Of a DNA stretch of 64,000 nucleotides, positions 34,335-46,654 are shown piece by piece (within the stretch, counting starts at the first letter, position 1; each line of letters opens with the position of its first letter). The DNA lies in the NCBI GenBank assembly GCA_023053575.1, contig JAKZAP010000010.1:18908628-18972627 (forward strand), in the 5' to 3' direction. The position numbers and the translations under genes were made by a program. Source of the stretch: Branchinecta lynchi (lineage: Eukaryota > Arthropoda > Branchiopoda > Anostraca > Branchinectidae). The notes under the pieces are model-generated. The model saw only the letters and a program-made list of their open reading frames with translations. It was not told where the DNA came from and did not search any database.

Positions 34335-37193
34335 TTTTTATGGCACTTGAGCTTACTCAAGTGCCATATAGCGATTGTTATTTCTGTCCGTCAGTCGGTC
34401 TGTCGGTCTGTCGGTCTGTCGGTCCCGGTTTTGCTAGTTCGGGCACTTCCAGATAAGCTAGGACGATGAAACTTGGCAAGCATATCAGGAACTGGACCAG
34501 ATTAAATTAGAAATTGTCGCTTCCTCGATCCGACCATCTGGAGGGGAGTGGAGGGAGGGGGAATCCGGAAAAAATAGGAAAAATGAGATATTTTTAGCTT
34601 ACGAACGGGTGATCGGATCTTAACGAAACTTAATACATGGAAGGACTTCATGTCTCAGACTCTCCATTTTAAATCCAGACCGGATCCGGTGACACTGGGG
34701 GGAGTTATAGGGGGAAACCGGAAATCTTGGAAAACACTTAGAGTGGAGGGATCCGAATGAAACTTGGTGGAAAGTACAAGCAAAAGTCCTAGATACGTGA
34801 CTGATATAACCGGAACGGATCCGCTCACTTTGGGGGAGTTGGGGGGGGGGAGAAGTCCGAATTTGTAGTGATCCCGCGAGTTCCGTGCTTCCTGATGTGC
34901 TGGGACGATGGAAATTGACAGGCATGTCTGGGACCCGACCAGCTTAAATAGGAAATCATCAATTCCCCGATTCGACCATCTGGGGGGGGGGAGTGGAGGG
35001 AGGGTGAAGCCAAAATTTGAGGTATTTTTAGCTTGCGAACGGGTGATCGGATCTTGATGAAAATTGATATTTAGGATGACCTCGTGTCTCAGACACCTCA
35101 CTTTAAATCCGGGCCGGATCCGATGACACTGGGGGGAGTTGGAGGAGGGAACCGGAAATTTTGAGAAACGCTTAAAGCGGAGGGATCGGGATGAAACTTG
35201 GTGGGAAAAACAAGCACAGGTCCTAGACACGTCATTGACATAACCGGACCGGATCAGGGCACTGTGGGGGAGTTGGGATGGGGGTCCGGATTTCTAGCGA
35301 TCCCGCGAGTTCGGCATACTTCCTGGTGTCCTAGGGCGATGAAACTTGGCAGGTATGTCAAGGATCCGAACAGATTGACTTGAGAACAGCCTTTCCCCGA
35401 CCCGACCATCGTGGGGGGAGTGGGTGGATGGGGAGTCCGGAATCTAGTGGCGTGCATAACTTTTGAACGGGTGATCGGATCTTGATGAAAATTGATATTT
35501 AGGATGACCTTGTGTCTCAGACACCTTACTTTAAATCCGGGCCGGATCCGATGACACTGGGGGGAGTTGGAGGAGGTAACCGGAAATTTTGAGAAACGCT
35601 TAAAGTGGAGGGATCGGGATGAAACTTGGTGGGAAAAACAAGCACAGGTCCTAGACACGTCATTGACGTAACCGGACCGGATCCGATGACACTGGGAGGA
35701 GTTGGAGGAGGGAACCGGAAATTTTGAGAAACTCTTAAAGTGGAGGGATCGGGATGAAACTTGGTGGGAAAAACAAGCACAGGTCCTCGACACGTCACTG
35801 ACATAACCGGACCGGATCAGGGCACTGTGGGGGAGTTGGGGTGGGGGTCCGGATTTCTAGCGATCCCGCGAGTTCCGCATATTTCCTGATGTCCTAGGGC
35901 GATGAAACTTGGCAGGTATGTCAGGGATCCGAACAGATTTACTTGAGAACAGCCGTTTCCCCGACCCGACCATCATGGGGGGAGTCGGTGGATGGGGAGT
36001 CCGGAATCTAGTGGCGTGCATAACTTTTGAACGGGTGATCGGATTTGAATGAAACTTGTCTGGTGAGCTATCGCCTCGGACGTTCAGTGTCACGTCCGAG
36101 TCGGGTCCGATACCTGTGGGGATGGGGGGGGGGGGGCGGAAAACTCAAGAAACTCTAAAAGTAGAGGGATTGGGACGAAACTTAATGGATGGAACAAGCA
36201 TTAGGCCTAGATGAAATTGACGGAGCCAGATGGTTTCGGGGCTCTGTGGGGGGAGTTGGAGGGGGTTTCCTGGAATTCCGGTAGTCGTGAGTTAGAATAG
36301 TTCCAGATGTAAAACGACAACGAAACTTTGCAGGCATATTAGCGACCCGAATTATCTTGACTTAAAAACCTGACACAACATACCCCCGGAAACTTCCGTT
36401 CCTAGATCCGAGCATTTTTGGGGGAGCAAGAGAAGAGAAATATGGACTTCTATAAATTGCGAACGAGTGGTCTGATTCGAGTGAAACTTCATGGGTGATA
36501 CGAATCGATGGCCTCGACATGTAAAACATGCGTTCGAACCATATGCGACCACGATTAGGGGAATTGGGGGTGGGGGGACTTTTGACATGCACAAAAACCA
36601 AACGGATGGACCGAATGAGATGCAATTCGACAGTGCCGAGTTTATGCGGCCTAGATTTGTTATTTGGCGTCTGGGCCGGATTCGGCCAAGGTAGGGGGGG
36701 GGGGGGGGTACTGGAAACTTGCAGATAGTCTATGCTCCAATTTCAGTCAAACTTGATGAGGGAATTAAGAGATTGGGCCCGAACCGGCTCCGACAACGTT
36801 GGTGGGAAGGGGGGGGGGGTACCGGAACTTTCCAAAAATGCTCAGATTCGAGTGAAACTTGGTAGATGGTATAAACGAAGATGCTTTAGGTGGTCGATTT
36901 TTTTTTTATTCCGAACCAGATTCGGCCACGGTAGGTGGAAATAGAGTGAGTACCGGAATTCGTGTAGCACGTCTAGGGATCAAACAAATGGATTTATTGG
37001 GATGAAAGTTTGAACAGTCATGTGCATTTGCAATCGAGACGATGCCGGAACTGCTCAGAAATGAGTGAAACTAAATATCCTATTTCTATTTCCGAACCGT
37101 CTTTTTGGATGGCGGGTGTATTTTGTGACGTTTTCATCTACTTTCCTGTACAGCCTACTCGTACAAGTGCCATATGAGCTCGTAGCTCTTGTT
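34335..37193 (+). mobile_element. Family B element, longest copy (2.86 kb)
   Basis: Head TTTTTATGGCACTTG with the inverted CTCAAGTGCCATATAGCG, then repeated GTCGGTCTGTCGGTCTG. The core has many GATGAAACTTGGTGGG-type units. The stretch near 35.04-35.55 kb is partly duplicated (AACGGGTGATCGGATCTTGA at about 35037 and 35467). A GGGATCGGGATGAAACTTGG block recurs near 35184, 35605 and 35744. Distal units become G-run rich (36692, 36808). Tail: CGTACAAGTGCCATATGAGC, AGCTCGTAGCTC and CTTGTT (37193). Frames up to 190 codons on the minus strand are translations of the repeat units. Confidence 0.9.
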
Positions 37194-37195
37194 TA

Positions 37196-37640
37196 AGGAT
37201 ATAAAAAGTTTGTTACATTAAAACATATTCTGAGCTCCTAATATTTCTTTTCAGTTTTTACCATATCTACCATTTGGAAAATACAGTAAATAGAGAGCAA
37301 ATATTTTTGTATGAGATATGATGTTATGGAATAGTTCGATCTGCTCTATCAAATTATGAGATTTCAGCTCAGATTTCTCGGAAATTATATGCGTTTAATT
37401 CTTTAAGGAAATAAAAATTCGTTACCTAAAACATTACCTTAAACCTTCCTTCCTTCCTTCTCTGCAGTTTGTTACCTTATGTAAAGCCATTATTTGAGAA
37501 ATACAGGAAATTTTGAACTGACATTTTTAATGAGCTTAAAAATCATGTTATTGAAGAACTACATCTGCTCTATCGAATGATATAAGACAACATTGAATTT
37601 CGACAACTGTGTGCGTTGAACAAATTATGCAATATATCAC
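37196..37640 (+). repeat. Two-unit tandem duplication, ~210 bp
   Basis: AAGGATATAAAAAGTTTGTTAC (37196) and AAGGAAATAAAAATTCGTTAC (about 37405) open two related units. Both continue through TTAAAACAT..., CTGCAGTTTGTTACC/TTCAGTTTTTACC and CATCTGCTCTATC. Non-coding. Confidence 0.65.
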
Positions 37641-37649
37641 AGACTAAAC

Positions 37650-39385
37650 AAATATAGATTAGATTAGATTAGATTATTTTATTGCTAAATTACATAATAA
37701 CCCATCATGATAGGTAACCGCCCATGAGAAGACATAAATGCACTGGCACTGGCCGGCTACCACAAACTACTTTAACTTAACTTAAACAATAACTTAATTT
37801 CATTTAAACACAAATTAGTCATTTTTTCCATATACCACACAAAAGAAAAAAGAAGAAGAAAAAAGAGAAGAAAAGGAAAAATAAATAAATAAAGGTGATA
37901 AAAAAAAGAAATGATAACTTATACCTTCATTCTCTGAATCGGACTCCTCACCCCTCCAACAAAAACTTTTTTACTCTTTTTTTAAACAATTGTTGGTGTT
38001 CAGCCGCCTTAACACTATCTGGGAGTGAATTCCATACCGCCTGGCCCAAGTGTTTAATTTAAAAGCCAGTTCGTCTACCACTCCTATACTCCGTCACCAG
38101 GTTAGTAGCATTCCTTGTGAAGTAATCATGCACATCATTATTATGTCTATAAAAATCTAAAAGCACAGACGGACACGCTTCATGCACACACTGGTAAGTA
38201 AAAATGGCTGCCTGGTAGTCACGAACTTGGCCCACATCCATCACCTTTAACTTCCTAAAACATGCTACTGTATTATTAGTCTCTTTAACGTAGCCACCTA
38301 TCAAACGGACTGCCTTATTCTGTAAAATCTGTACACGCTTAAATTACTAATAAAATTGCTAGCCCATAACACACAACCGTAAGATATATAGGGGCTAATA
38401 ATCGCATGATAAAGAAGTAACATCACCCGAGCCGGTACGAAGTGCTTCAGCTGACGTATGATTCCAAGGCCTCTTGCAACTTTTGATGCCACAAGATCGC
38501 TGTGACGTTTCCAAGACATGTTACAATCCAAGTAAAAACCTAGGTACCTCACCAAATCAACCTGCTCAAGAGACTTACCCAATAATAATATTCGCCCACC
38601 GAGATCTACGGGTTTGCCAATTCGACTAAAAACCATAAAGTTTGTCTTTTTTACATTGACTTCCAACATACTTATATTTGTAAACACATTTAAATCATTT
38701 AAGACTACATTTACTTTATTTATCAAATCATCCACAGAAACACCACAAAAAGAAATAGCCGTGTCATCTGCGAAAGATGTAAGACACGAATCAAGAAGGT
38801 ACAATCTCATAGTATCTACATAAACTAAAAATAAAAGCGGACCTAAAACAGAACCTTGCGGGACACCACATTTCACAAGATATGGACCGGAAATTACACT
38901 ATCAATTACAACCTTTATTGACCTTCCTTTTAAAAAAGACTCAAACCAATTTAAACAAACCCCTTTAACACCTAAAAACTCTAATCTTCTCAATAAAATA
39001 CTAAAATCAACTGTATCGAATACCTTTTTAAAATCAATAAAAACAGTGAGAGGTATCTTTCCACTTTCAAGACACTGATTCACAAAATCACACAGATGTT
39101 GCACTGCATGTGTAGTTGAGTGGCCTTTGCGGAAACCAAACTGAGAATCGCTTAAGAGACCATGTTGTGTTAGGTACTGGTAAAGCCGTCGATGAACTAC
39201 TTTTTCAAGTATTTTCGAGAAGAGAGGAAGGATGGAGATTGGCCTCCAGTTCCCGACATCTGTTCTTGAACCACCTTTGTGAAGCGGAATAACTTTGGCT
39301 TTCTTCAGACCTTCAGGAAAGATTCCAGTTTCTAGCGACAGGTTGATGATATGAAGGATGCAAGGAAGAAGAATAGGCTAAATCT
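37650..39385 (-). mobile_element. LINE with reverse-transcriptase domain, 5' truncated
   Basis: A continuous minus-strand frame from about 39378 to 38301 encodes most of a reverse transcriptase. In order: IPLHKGGSRTDVGNWRPISI, FGFRKGHSTTHAVQHL, the palm motif FIDFKKVFDTVD, the GVPQGSVLGPLLF motif, the catalytic SFADDTAISF, and VRYLGFYLDCNMSWKRH. The frame breaks at 38301. A second frame (38304-38059) continues the C-terminus (YFTRNATNLVTEYRSGRRTG), then a stop and WNSLPDSVKAAEHQQLFKK. The 3' UTR ends in (AATCT)n at 37653-37677. CR1/L2/Jockey-like by motifs. The endonuclease is missing and the frame is broken, so the copy is inactive. A small ATAGGCTAAAT/ATTTAGCCTAT palindrome marks the 5' break. 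Confidence 0.9.
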
Positions 39386-40740
39386 GCCTATTTAGCCTAT
39401 ATGTCAGAAATACCCCAACGGCGTACACATTTTGAAATGCCCAATGCGCAAGAAAATAATTCCCATTAATTGACTCTGCAGATATTCTTCCCTATATGTT
39501 GACAAACTTTTTAACTCCAGAATACATTTTTGCATCGACAGATTGCGGGCGAACTGCTTGTCCGATGAGAAAATAAAGTTCAGATCTGGATTCAGCGGAT
39601 TTTTAACCCTGAAACACGGTAATTTTCGATACAGATAGCCCGGAGGCACGCAGGTAGGGACCCTGTACACCTTGCAATAGAAGTGAGCAGCCCCTCGAGT
39701 GATTGAGTCACTAAGATGTTCGCTGAACATTAAAAGAGCATGTGTTTCGCCGTTTCATCCTGTTGATGACGTTGACTGGAGTGTCTATGTTAATTTAAAT
39801 TTGCAACCGAGACGTTTACTTGGTTGTGGGTTTGAGAGGAACAGAGCTTGATTCCTGTTTCATAAGCCACGAGCCCGCGGAATAGGCGTCTCGAGACCAG
39901 TCCACCAGACGTAGGGATATATGTTTACACGGAAAACCCAAAAGTACTATGGTGCATAGGCATTATGTCGTGAAACTATTAAATTAACGTTATAGAGGGC
40001 AGTGTTCTTCCAACTGACAAAATGTAGTTGTAACGGAATAAAAAGTGTTTTTTTTCGAAGAAAAGCTGTTAGTTCAGCTTCCAACAAAGCAGAAATTTCC
40101 TGGCTCGGCTTGCTGGCAGAACCCAGCCAAGCGATCTAATTGGCCCTGCATAAACGTAGGATCAAGATACGTCACCATTCTGCAGCATCAGCAGAACGCC
40201 CGAGTATAAGCCGAAACTGTATACTCCTTACTTCTATTTGAACAATGCATTAGCGGATGACGTCCCATCAGCAAGTTTGCTTGTCTTTTACAACTTCCTC
40301 CTTTCCGTGTTCTGTAGTAGTGTCACTCACGCAACAACTACTCCGGACAACTTACGCCGTTTTCTCAGCTAGGCCGTTGATGAATATTCACTGGTCACAG
40401 TCATTCTCGAAGGGTCTCATTGTCCATTCTTCCTTCATGTTGTCACCAAGTTCGTTCATACTAAATTAGCTCGCTGAAGCGGATCTGTGGGGAAAAGCGC
40501 TTCTACCCCTCGGAGGAAAGGTGGGTGCTGCAGAGCGGTGGTCGATAGAAGAGACTGAGGATACTTTACCTCCTATACTGTCAGAAGTTTCATAACGGAT
40601 AACACACTTGGGATGTAAGCTGTTTTGATGTTGAAAACTTCGTGCATTAAGTATAATGAGTAACAAGCGTTGAGAGGAAGATCCGAAAAACCGCCGAAAA
40701 AGCATCTGCTGATATCTCCTATATCATGACCACAGACACA
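39386..40740. other. Mostly unassigned; family A fragment 39525-39620
   Basis: A minus-oriented family A monomer (ATTGCGGGCGAACTGCTTG, CAGATCTGGATTCAGCGG) is at about 39525-39620. The rest (to 40740) has frames under 110 codons without motifs and no RNA-like feature. Confidence 0.4.
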
Positions 40741-41673
40741 ACAAGACCGAAGGTTTCGATTGGACCTAAAAATCTAATATTTGAGCAAGACAATTGCGAA
40801 CGAACTACCATACTTGTCCAGAAAAAAAAAGAAGTTCAGAAACGAATTCAGCATATCTCCTTATCCGTAAAAGAACATCTAATCAACTTCAAGTAAAACT
40901 TCAACTTATAAAAACAATCCGGTTCCAACCGGATTCCGAACGAACAGAATGTCCCTGTAAAAAAAAAAAGAAGAAGATTTTCACATACAGATTCAGCGTG
41001 TCTTCTTACCCCTAAATCTGTCATCTAATCGACTTCAGATACAACTTTTGCTTTTAACAAATTTTACGGTTTCGGTCTGATTCCGGGCGAACAAGTTTTC
41101 CGGGTAGAAAATAATTTTCACATAAGTTTTCAACATGTCTTCTTACCCCTAAATCGAACATCTAATCAAGTTCAAATAAAACTGTTACTTTTAACAGACT
41201 TTCCGGTTTGGCCGGATTCCTGGCCAACTACTTGTCCGGCAAAAAAATGGTTTTCACCATCGTTTTCAGCATGTCTTCTTACCCCTAAATCGAACATCTA
41301 ATCAACTTCAAATAAAACTTTTACTTTTAACAAACTTTCCGGTTTTGGCCGGATTCCGGGCGAACTACTTCTCTGATGACAAAATGGTTTTCACCATCGT
41401 GTTCAGCATGTCTTCTTACTCCATAACCGACTATCACATTATATGTTTAAAATATTTCATTTTACCCTTAATTTAAACACCCTCCCCCGCCCCTAAATGT
41501 AGGGCTAAAGAGCCCATCTAAGAACTTGATCTTACTCTCGACCCAATTAACCCTTACATCAAATTTCAACAAAATATCTCATTCCCTTTGAGAGTTATAG
41601 TGCGCACAGACGGACAGACGGACAACTTTGATGTCATAGGTATCCCTGCACTTACGTTTTGGGATCCCTAAAA
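40741..41673 (-). mobile_element. Family A element, complete copy
   Basis: On the plus strand it opens with AACAAGACCGAAGGTTTCG (the 3' terminus) and closes with TATCCCTGCACTTACG and TTTTGGGATCCCTAAAAG (the 5' terminus). The AAATCTGTC/AAATCGAACATCTAATC landmark at about 41014, 41151 and 41287 gives a monomer of 136-137 bp. That is not a multiple of three, so the core is not coding. Confidence 0.9.
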
Positions 41674-41989
41674 GTAGAATCTTAATGATAATAATTGATT
41701 CATTACCCACTTTTCATAACAACGTGATGACACTGGAGTAAAAACAGAAGAAAGAAAAGCCTGGGTTAGGTTTCTTTCACTTTTTGCAAAACAGGAATAA
41801 CACAACTGGTAGAGCGTGAAGAATATAATAATAACCATAATGTATTTAAAGTCTTAGTACCATAAAAGAACAACTAAATATAAAACTTCATAATAAATAC
41901 TGTTATCACACTACGTAAACTAAACTGCACTCGCCTGATCAACTTTTAATTTAACACTATTCAGTACGAATCTACATACTGCAGTAATT

Positions 41990-42690
41990 GCACCTGGAGA
42001 TGTACTCTTCATGATATCATCCCTATCCCCTATCCCTCCAGCAAGATTCCCTTAAAGTTGAAAGCTCGCGAAACCGTTCAACCAAGTGTACTAGGTCATC
42101 GTCTCCCTCACCGCAAAGGGAACAGGGGCTGTTCATACTGGGGTAAACTCTTTTTTCTGATCAAACTTACTTTTCCCGTGTACGGTCAGACAGTTCGCTC
42201 GCAACTGGATACAGAGAGTGAGGTAAGTTTTTGGAAGGTTCCATTTTATAACTTTGACCATTTTATAATTTGCTAAGTGTCTCCGATTCTCTAACGCTAC
42301 ATGTCCATTTCTGCATTTCTTGGTCTTCTAACATTCGTATTACTTCTTTTAACGAAGATGGTAGTTCCGATTCGGGCCCTAAGCCATTGTTCCAGGCACT
42401 AGATAGTTCCACAGAATCTAGGAGGACCATGACCTAGGAATGGCCATGACCTTATTTTCCCCATTAGAAGAAGCTCGTTATTTGCTGATTTGAGCAGTCT
42501 TTCCTCAGGTTTCTGGAAAAGTTTTAACCAAAATTGTAGGATTTGGCCTAGTCTCTAATTCTCTATTTTCTGAAAATAGTCCGGTTCCCTTTTATTGCTT
42601 GCAAATTGGTTGTGGCATGCAGCCTGTAGACTCTCTTGTAGTACTGTAGTTGTAGGGTTTCGATCTGTGGAGCTGGAATAACGGCATTAT
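41990..42690 (-). mobile_element. Zinc-knuckle LINE, 3' fragment (copy 2)
   Basis: Minus-strand translation contains SLKEVIRMLEDQEMQKWTCS and then, about 45 codons on in another frame, SMNSPCSLCGEGDDDLVHLV. The C-x2-C-x8-H spacing matches the knuckle of the 49000 copy; the last Cys is replaced by Arg. Upstream frames to 42690 (TTVLQESLQAACHNQFASNK) look like LINE ORF2 sequence with several stops. A degenerate copy. The 41674-41989 gap shows nothing. Confidence 0.65.
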
Positions 42691-43070
42691 TAAAGTAAAA
42701 ATACGTCTATGGATCTTTAATGTTTATATTATTAAAATAGCAAAATTTGCAGTAAAAAAGAAACCCGAAGGGCCAATGTACCTAGTTCGATTTCCAAGAT
42801 TTTCCGAAGTTCTATGTAAAGTAGAGTAGAGTAATTAGAGTAGATTTTTAATTCTAAAAAGTAACTTTCACAGCCGCCGAATTTGACTTCTACGTCCAAA
42901 CATAACTAAACGATTTGTAAATTCAATAATAATTGCAACACAATTCGTAAACAAATTCATGAATCGATACAAAACTTATGTACCACAATTTACACGAAAG
43001 ACTCATTCGGCGAACATATTGCCAAAAACTTCTAAAACAAATAAAAACTAGACCTACGTTGCCTGGGCAA
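42691..43070. other. Unassigned stretch
   Basis: AT-rich, no feature recognised. Confidence 0.3.
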
Positions 43071-43074
43071 CGTG

Positions 43075-44610
43075 AAGTGTTGCGGCAACCTTTGTTCGGC
43101 TTCGCCGACTAAAGTGTTCCTTCGCTGTCGGTTAAATGCTGAAGTTGTCAACTTATTTAAGCTTTTAAAACTGTATGTTTTAAAAAGAATAATCAGACGA
43201 TCAAAAGCTATTCTTCAGCGTTGAAAAAACAACAACAAAAGAATATCGGAAGATGGGACTAAATTGACTTTGCAGTCAGTTGAACTTTACTCTTTTCAAT
43301 CGTAGACATCGTGACCGGTGAAAACTTGGAAAAATTTCAACAAACAGGTATCGCCTATTTTTGGTTTCAGTGTGTACCTTACTACTGAAGTTGCCAACCC
43401 CTTGAAACTTTCAAACTGGTTTATCTCATGAAGGATTTTTGTAACAAAAAATAGATGACATATACTTTTATCAGCTCATCAAGGGCTATCGATTTCCCTA
43501 ACAGCAACAAAGAATATCGGAAAATGGGACTAAATTGACTTTGCAGTCAGTTGAACTTTATCCTTTTCAATCGTAGACATCGTGACGGATGAAAACTTGG
43601 AACAATATCTTATATAATTTAGTTGGTATTATAAAGCTATCCGTAACTTTTCAGGATTATAATGCCGCAGATGACACTATTAGTTATTACGAACTACCTC
43701 ATTGTTTTAGATTATCGTTTGTACCCCTAGGTTACAGCGATAGACCATCGATACAAACTTTCTTACCGTCAGATTTATAGAAATCCGTGATAGACAGCAA
43801 AGTTCACAGGATAAAAATAATGGATACACCAGCTAGCAAAAGTTGCAAACCCCTCATCGCTGAAGATGAGTGTACCATAACAGCCGATTAATACCTACAA
43901 GTCCCTATCATGTCTTATGATTGGGGACCAAATTGTTCTTACCATCGATCACACCGGAAACAAATACCAGGTACACCAACTAGCAAGTACACGAGCTAGG
44001 AAAAGTTGCAAACCCCTCATAGCTGAAGATGATTGTAGCATAGCAGCCGATTATTACTTACAAGTCTCTTGCATATCTTACCATTGGGAACCAAATTGTT
44101 CTTACCATCGAATACGCCGAAAACAGATACCAGGTACACCAACTAGCAAGTACACGAGCTTGGAAAAGTTGCAAACCCCTCATAGCTGAAGATGATTGTA
44201 GCATAACAGCCGATTATTACTTACAAGTCTCTTGCATAAACCAAATTGTTCTTATCATCGAATACGCCGAAAATAAATACAGGTACACCAAGTAGCAAAA
44301 GCTGCAAACCCCTCATCGCTGAAGATGATTATGAGCTAACAGTCGACTGTTTCTTACAAGACCACTACATGTCTCACAACTGGTATCGCCTATTTCTGGT
44401 TTCAGTGTGCACCTTACTACTGAAGTTGTCAAACCTTTGAAATTTTCAATCTGGTGTATCTCATGAAGGAATTTTTGTACCAAAAAATGATTGACATTTA
44501 CTTTGATCAGCTCATCAGCGGCTATCGATTACCGTCGAACAAAAAAATCTACCTGTCTTAGTTCAAAAGTTGACTTTTTTGCCGTAGGCCAACTTTCTAA
44601 CGTCACCGCT
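43075..44610 (+). repeat. Family D dispersed repeat with ~163-bp tandem units, copy 2
   Basis: Head region with nested hairpins GTTGCCTGGGCAAC and GTTGCGGCAAC, and TTCGGCTTCGCCGA. The core unit, landmark CAGCCGATTATTACTTACAAG, recurs at about 43881, 44044, 44208 and 44340 (spacings 163, 164 and 132). The distal block ATCTCATGAAGGA...GTTGACTTTTTTGCCGTA occurs once at the end, and a second partial copy lies at 43260-43500. A frame of about 90 codons inside is only the repeat unit. A GTGTTGCTCTCGCAACAC hairpin at about 45277 may belong to its far end. Confidence 0.8.
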
Positions 44611-46270
44611 TAGAAAGGAGCACAGGATAAGCTCTAATGTCTTTAGCAATGAGAGAACTTTTAAAGTATAAGAGGCAAGTGTGATACCATTTCTCTACCG
44701 CAAACCCAAGTGCAAAAAAAGAATGATAAACTCATCTGAGTTCGCGCACAAACATGGATAGAAACAATAGATGGCAGACTTTCGGACCCATTGGAAAAAG
44801 CCACTTTTTTGTTTCTGTAGATTTTTCTATTTATCACTCAAAGAAGATATGTTGGCTCTGGGGCCGGGTAACTGCCGCATATATTTAACACTTATAGATT
44901 TTAGTCGATCTTCAATTTGAAACTGGTGCCTGCCTGCTTGCGTGCTAGAACGGAGCTTTCCACTTGAAAGCAGAAACATGGTTTGATGAAACGAAAGGTT
45001 CGCTACACAACTTCAGATAGTCCTCTCTGACATGGGCTATGTAACTCCACTTCACTTCGCACACCGTAGGCTCTGGCTCCAGGACAAGCAAAAACCACCC
45101 TTTTTGGCCCCAGGCAAGAGTTATACGAAGCTTTCCAAAATGATATTCATCAATCCGGCCTAAGGTCCACACTTTCCGTAAAAACCGCACAGGTTAGATC
45201 CTTACCAGTTACCAGGAATAAAATGAAATCGGAGTCATAGGAAAAAAAAACCAAAAAAACGAGGACAAAACCAAAGTGTTGCTCTCGCAACACAATCACT
45301 GCCAATGAAATGATTTAATTTTTTTTTACCAAATTCAATCAAAGTCAATTTTTAATCATTACGTCAAAGGTAATTTCACTAAAATACATATATAAAACAA
45401 AATAAATCGTACTAAAAGGGTCATAAGAAAACTAACAATTCAACGAAAATAATGACTATGTTTACTGGCTACAATTCGACAGAACTTGGTACAAAACTCC
45501 TTTGGTACCTTCCATGTTTTGTGGGGACTGGATTTAATTTCGTGTGCTTGAATTAAGTGTGTGCCACTGACTGCAGGGGCGTCTTATCATCCGGTATGGC
45601 TTGTCGCGGATTGCCAACCTAGAGTTTATTTGGTACCTTACAAGCACGGGACGGCTCTTGAATATTCCATGTTGAATGAGAATGAGTCAGTAACTTAATC
45701 ACAATAATTGGTAGTTATAATAATAATTAATAGCATCACGGATCAGAGTGGGGTTTTGAGGTTAGGATAACTACTTGGAAAGCCATTTATGGATCCAGGC
45801 AGGATCCGATCAAAGTTTGCGGAAATGGAGTGGTTGAGCTCTCAGAGTAGAAGTCTTAGCCTCTGGCTAACTTCAGATCCTATAGTCACTTGTTACATGT
45901 ACAAACTGTTCCTAACGGTCTCCTTGGCATAGGATCGTTCCTGTCGAATGCTTCAGGCACATCTAGCGAGCGCGAACTTTTATGAACTAGCGAGGATGAA
46001 CTTGCTCATTACGTTGAGAAACTTGACATAGAAAACTAGCCAGTTTTATGGTCGCGTGCGAATAACCGATGTCCTTGTATTCATTTGAAGGTACTTGATC
46101 GTGACCTTGGTGGATGTGTATAGGTACTGACATTGGATTACTTATAAACTAGAGCTTATATTATGAGTTATAAAGGAAAGTCATATTAGTACAAGTTTTT
46201 AAGTCTGATTATTGATCTGATTTAAGTAAATTATGTCTTTAAGAGTTTTAACCGAACACATAGTGACTTG
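44611..46270. other. Unassigned, one uncharacterised frame
   Basis: A minus-strand frame of 81 codons at 45190-44945 (GRIDEYHFGKLRITLAWGQK, then a Trp- and Cys-containing tail) has protein-like composition. It has no recognised motif and could be part of an old transposon or an exon. Elsewhere nothing is supported. Confidence 0.3.
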
Positions 46271-46441
46271 CATGATTATGGAACAATGCATAGCGACGAT
46301 ATAGTTGTGAATTTACGTCATGGTACCCGGTCTTCATTTTCAATGAAACACCTGGGTCCATCTGTATGGAATGAGCTACCAGTGAGGATTAGGGCGGCGG
46401 AACACGTACCTCAGTTTAAAAAGAATTTCAAAAAATGTTGA
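46271..46441 (+). mobile_element. LINE C-terminal fragment
   Basis: 57 codons ending in a stop at 46439-46441 read VVNLRHGTRSSFSMKHLGPS and VWNELPVRIRAAEHVPQFKK. This is the VWN-x-LP and FKK signature of the C-terminus of CR1/L2-like LINE proteins, comparable with the ends of the copies at 17181 and 38000. Upstream sequence is too decayed to extend it. Confidence 0.75.
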
Positions 46442-46654
46442 ATTTTTATCATGGGTGGTAGGGTGGTTAGGGGAGGAAGGGTGGTCTAGGGAGGTAAGGG
46501 TGGGCAGGGGGTAAGGTGAGATGTGGAGGAAGAATGGGAGGAGGGGGGAGTTGAGTATTGATGAGTGAGAGAGATTGGATTTTTTTTTCTTTATATAGGT
46601 GAGTAGTTATGTGGACTTTCGCGCGAATGCAAACCCTCATAGGTTTTTTTTTAT

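Noticed and set aside
34655..35793. Long minus-strand frames (up to 191 codons) inside family B with recurring SRTCACFSHQVSSRSL-like segments
   Set aside because: They translate the reverse complement of the G-rich repeat units, change frame between units, and are not shared by other family B copies.
40741..41673. CRISPR-like regular spacing in family A and family D arrays
   Set aside because: The whole unit is repeated with no unique spacers, unit length is far above CRISPR repeats, and the context is animal nuclear DNA.
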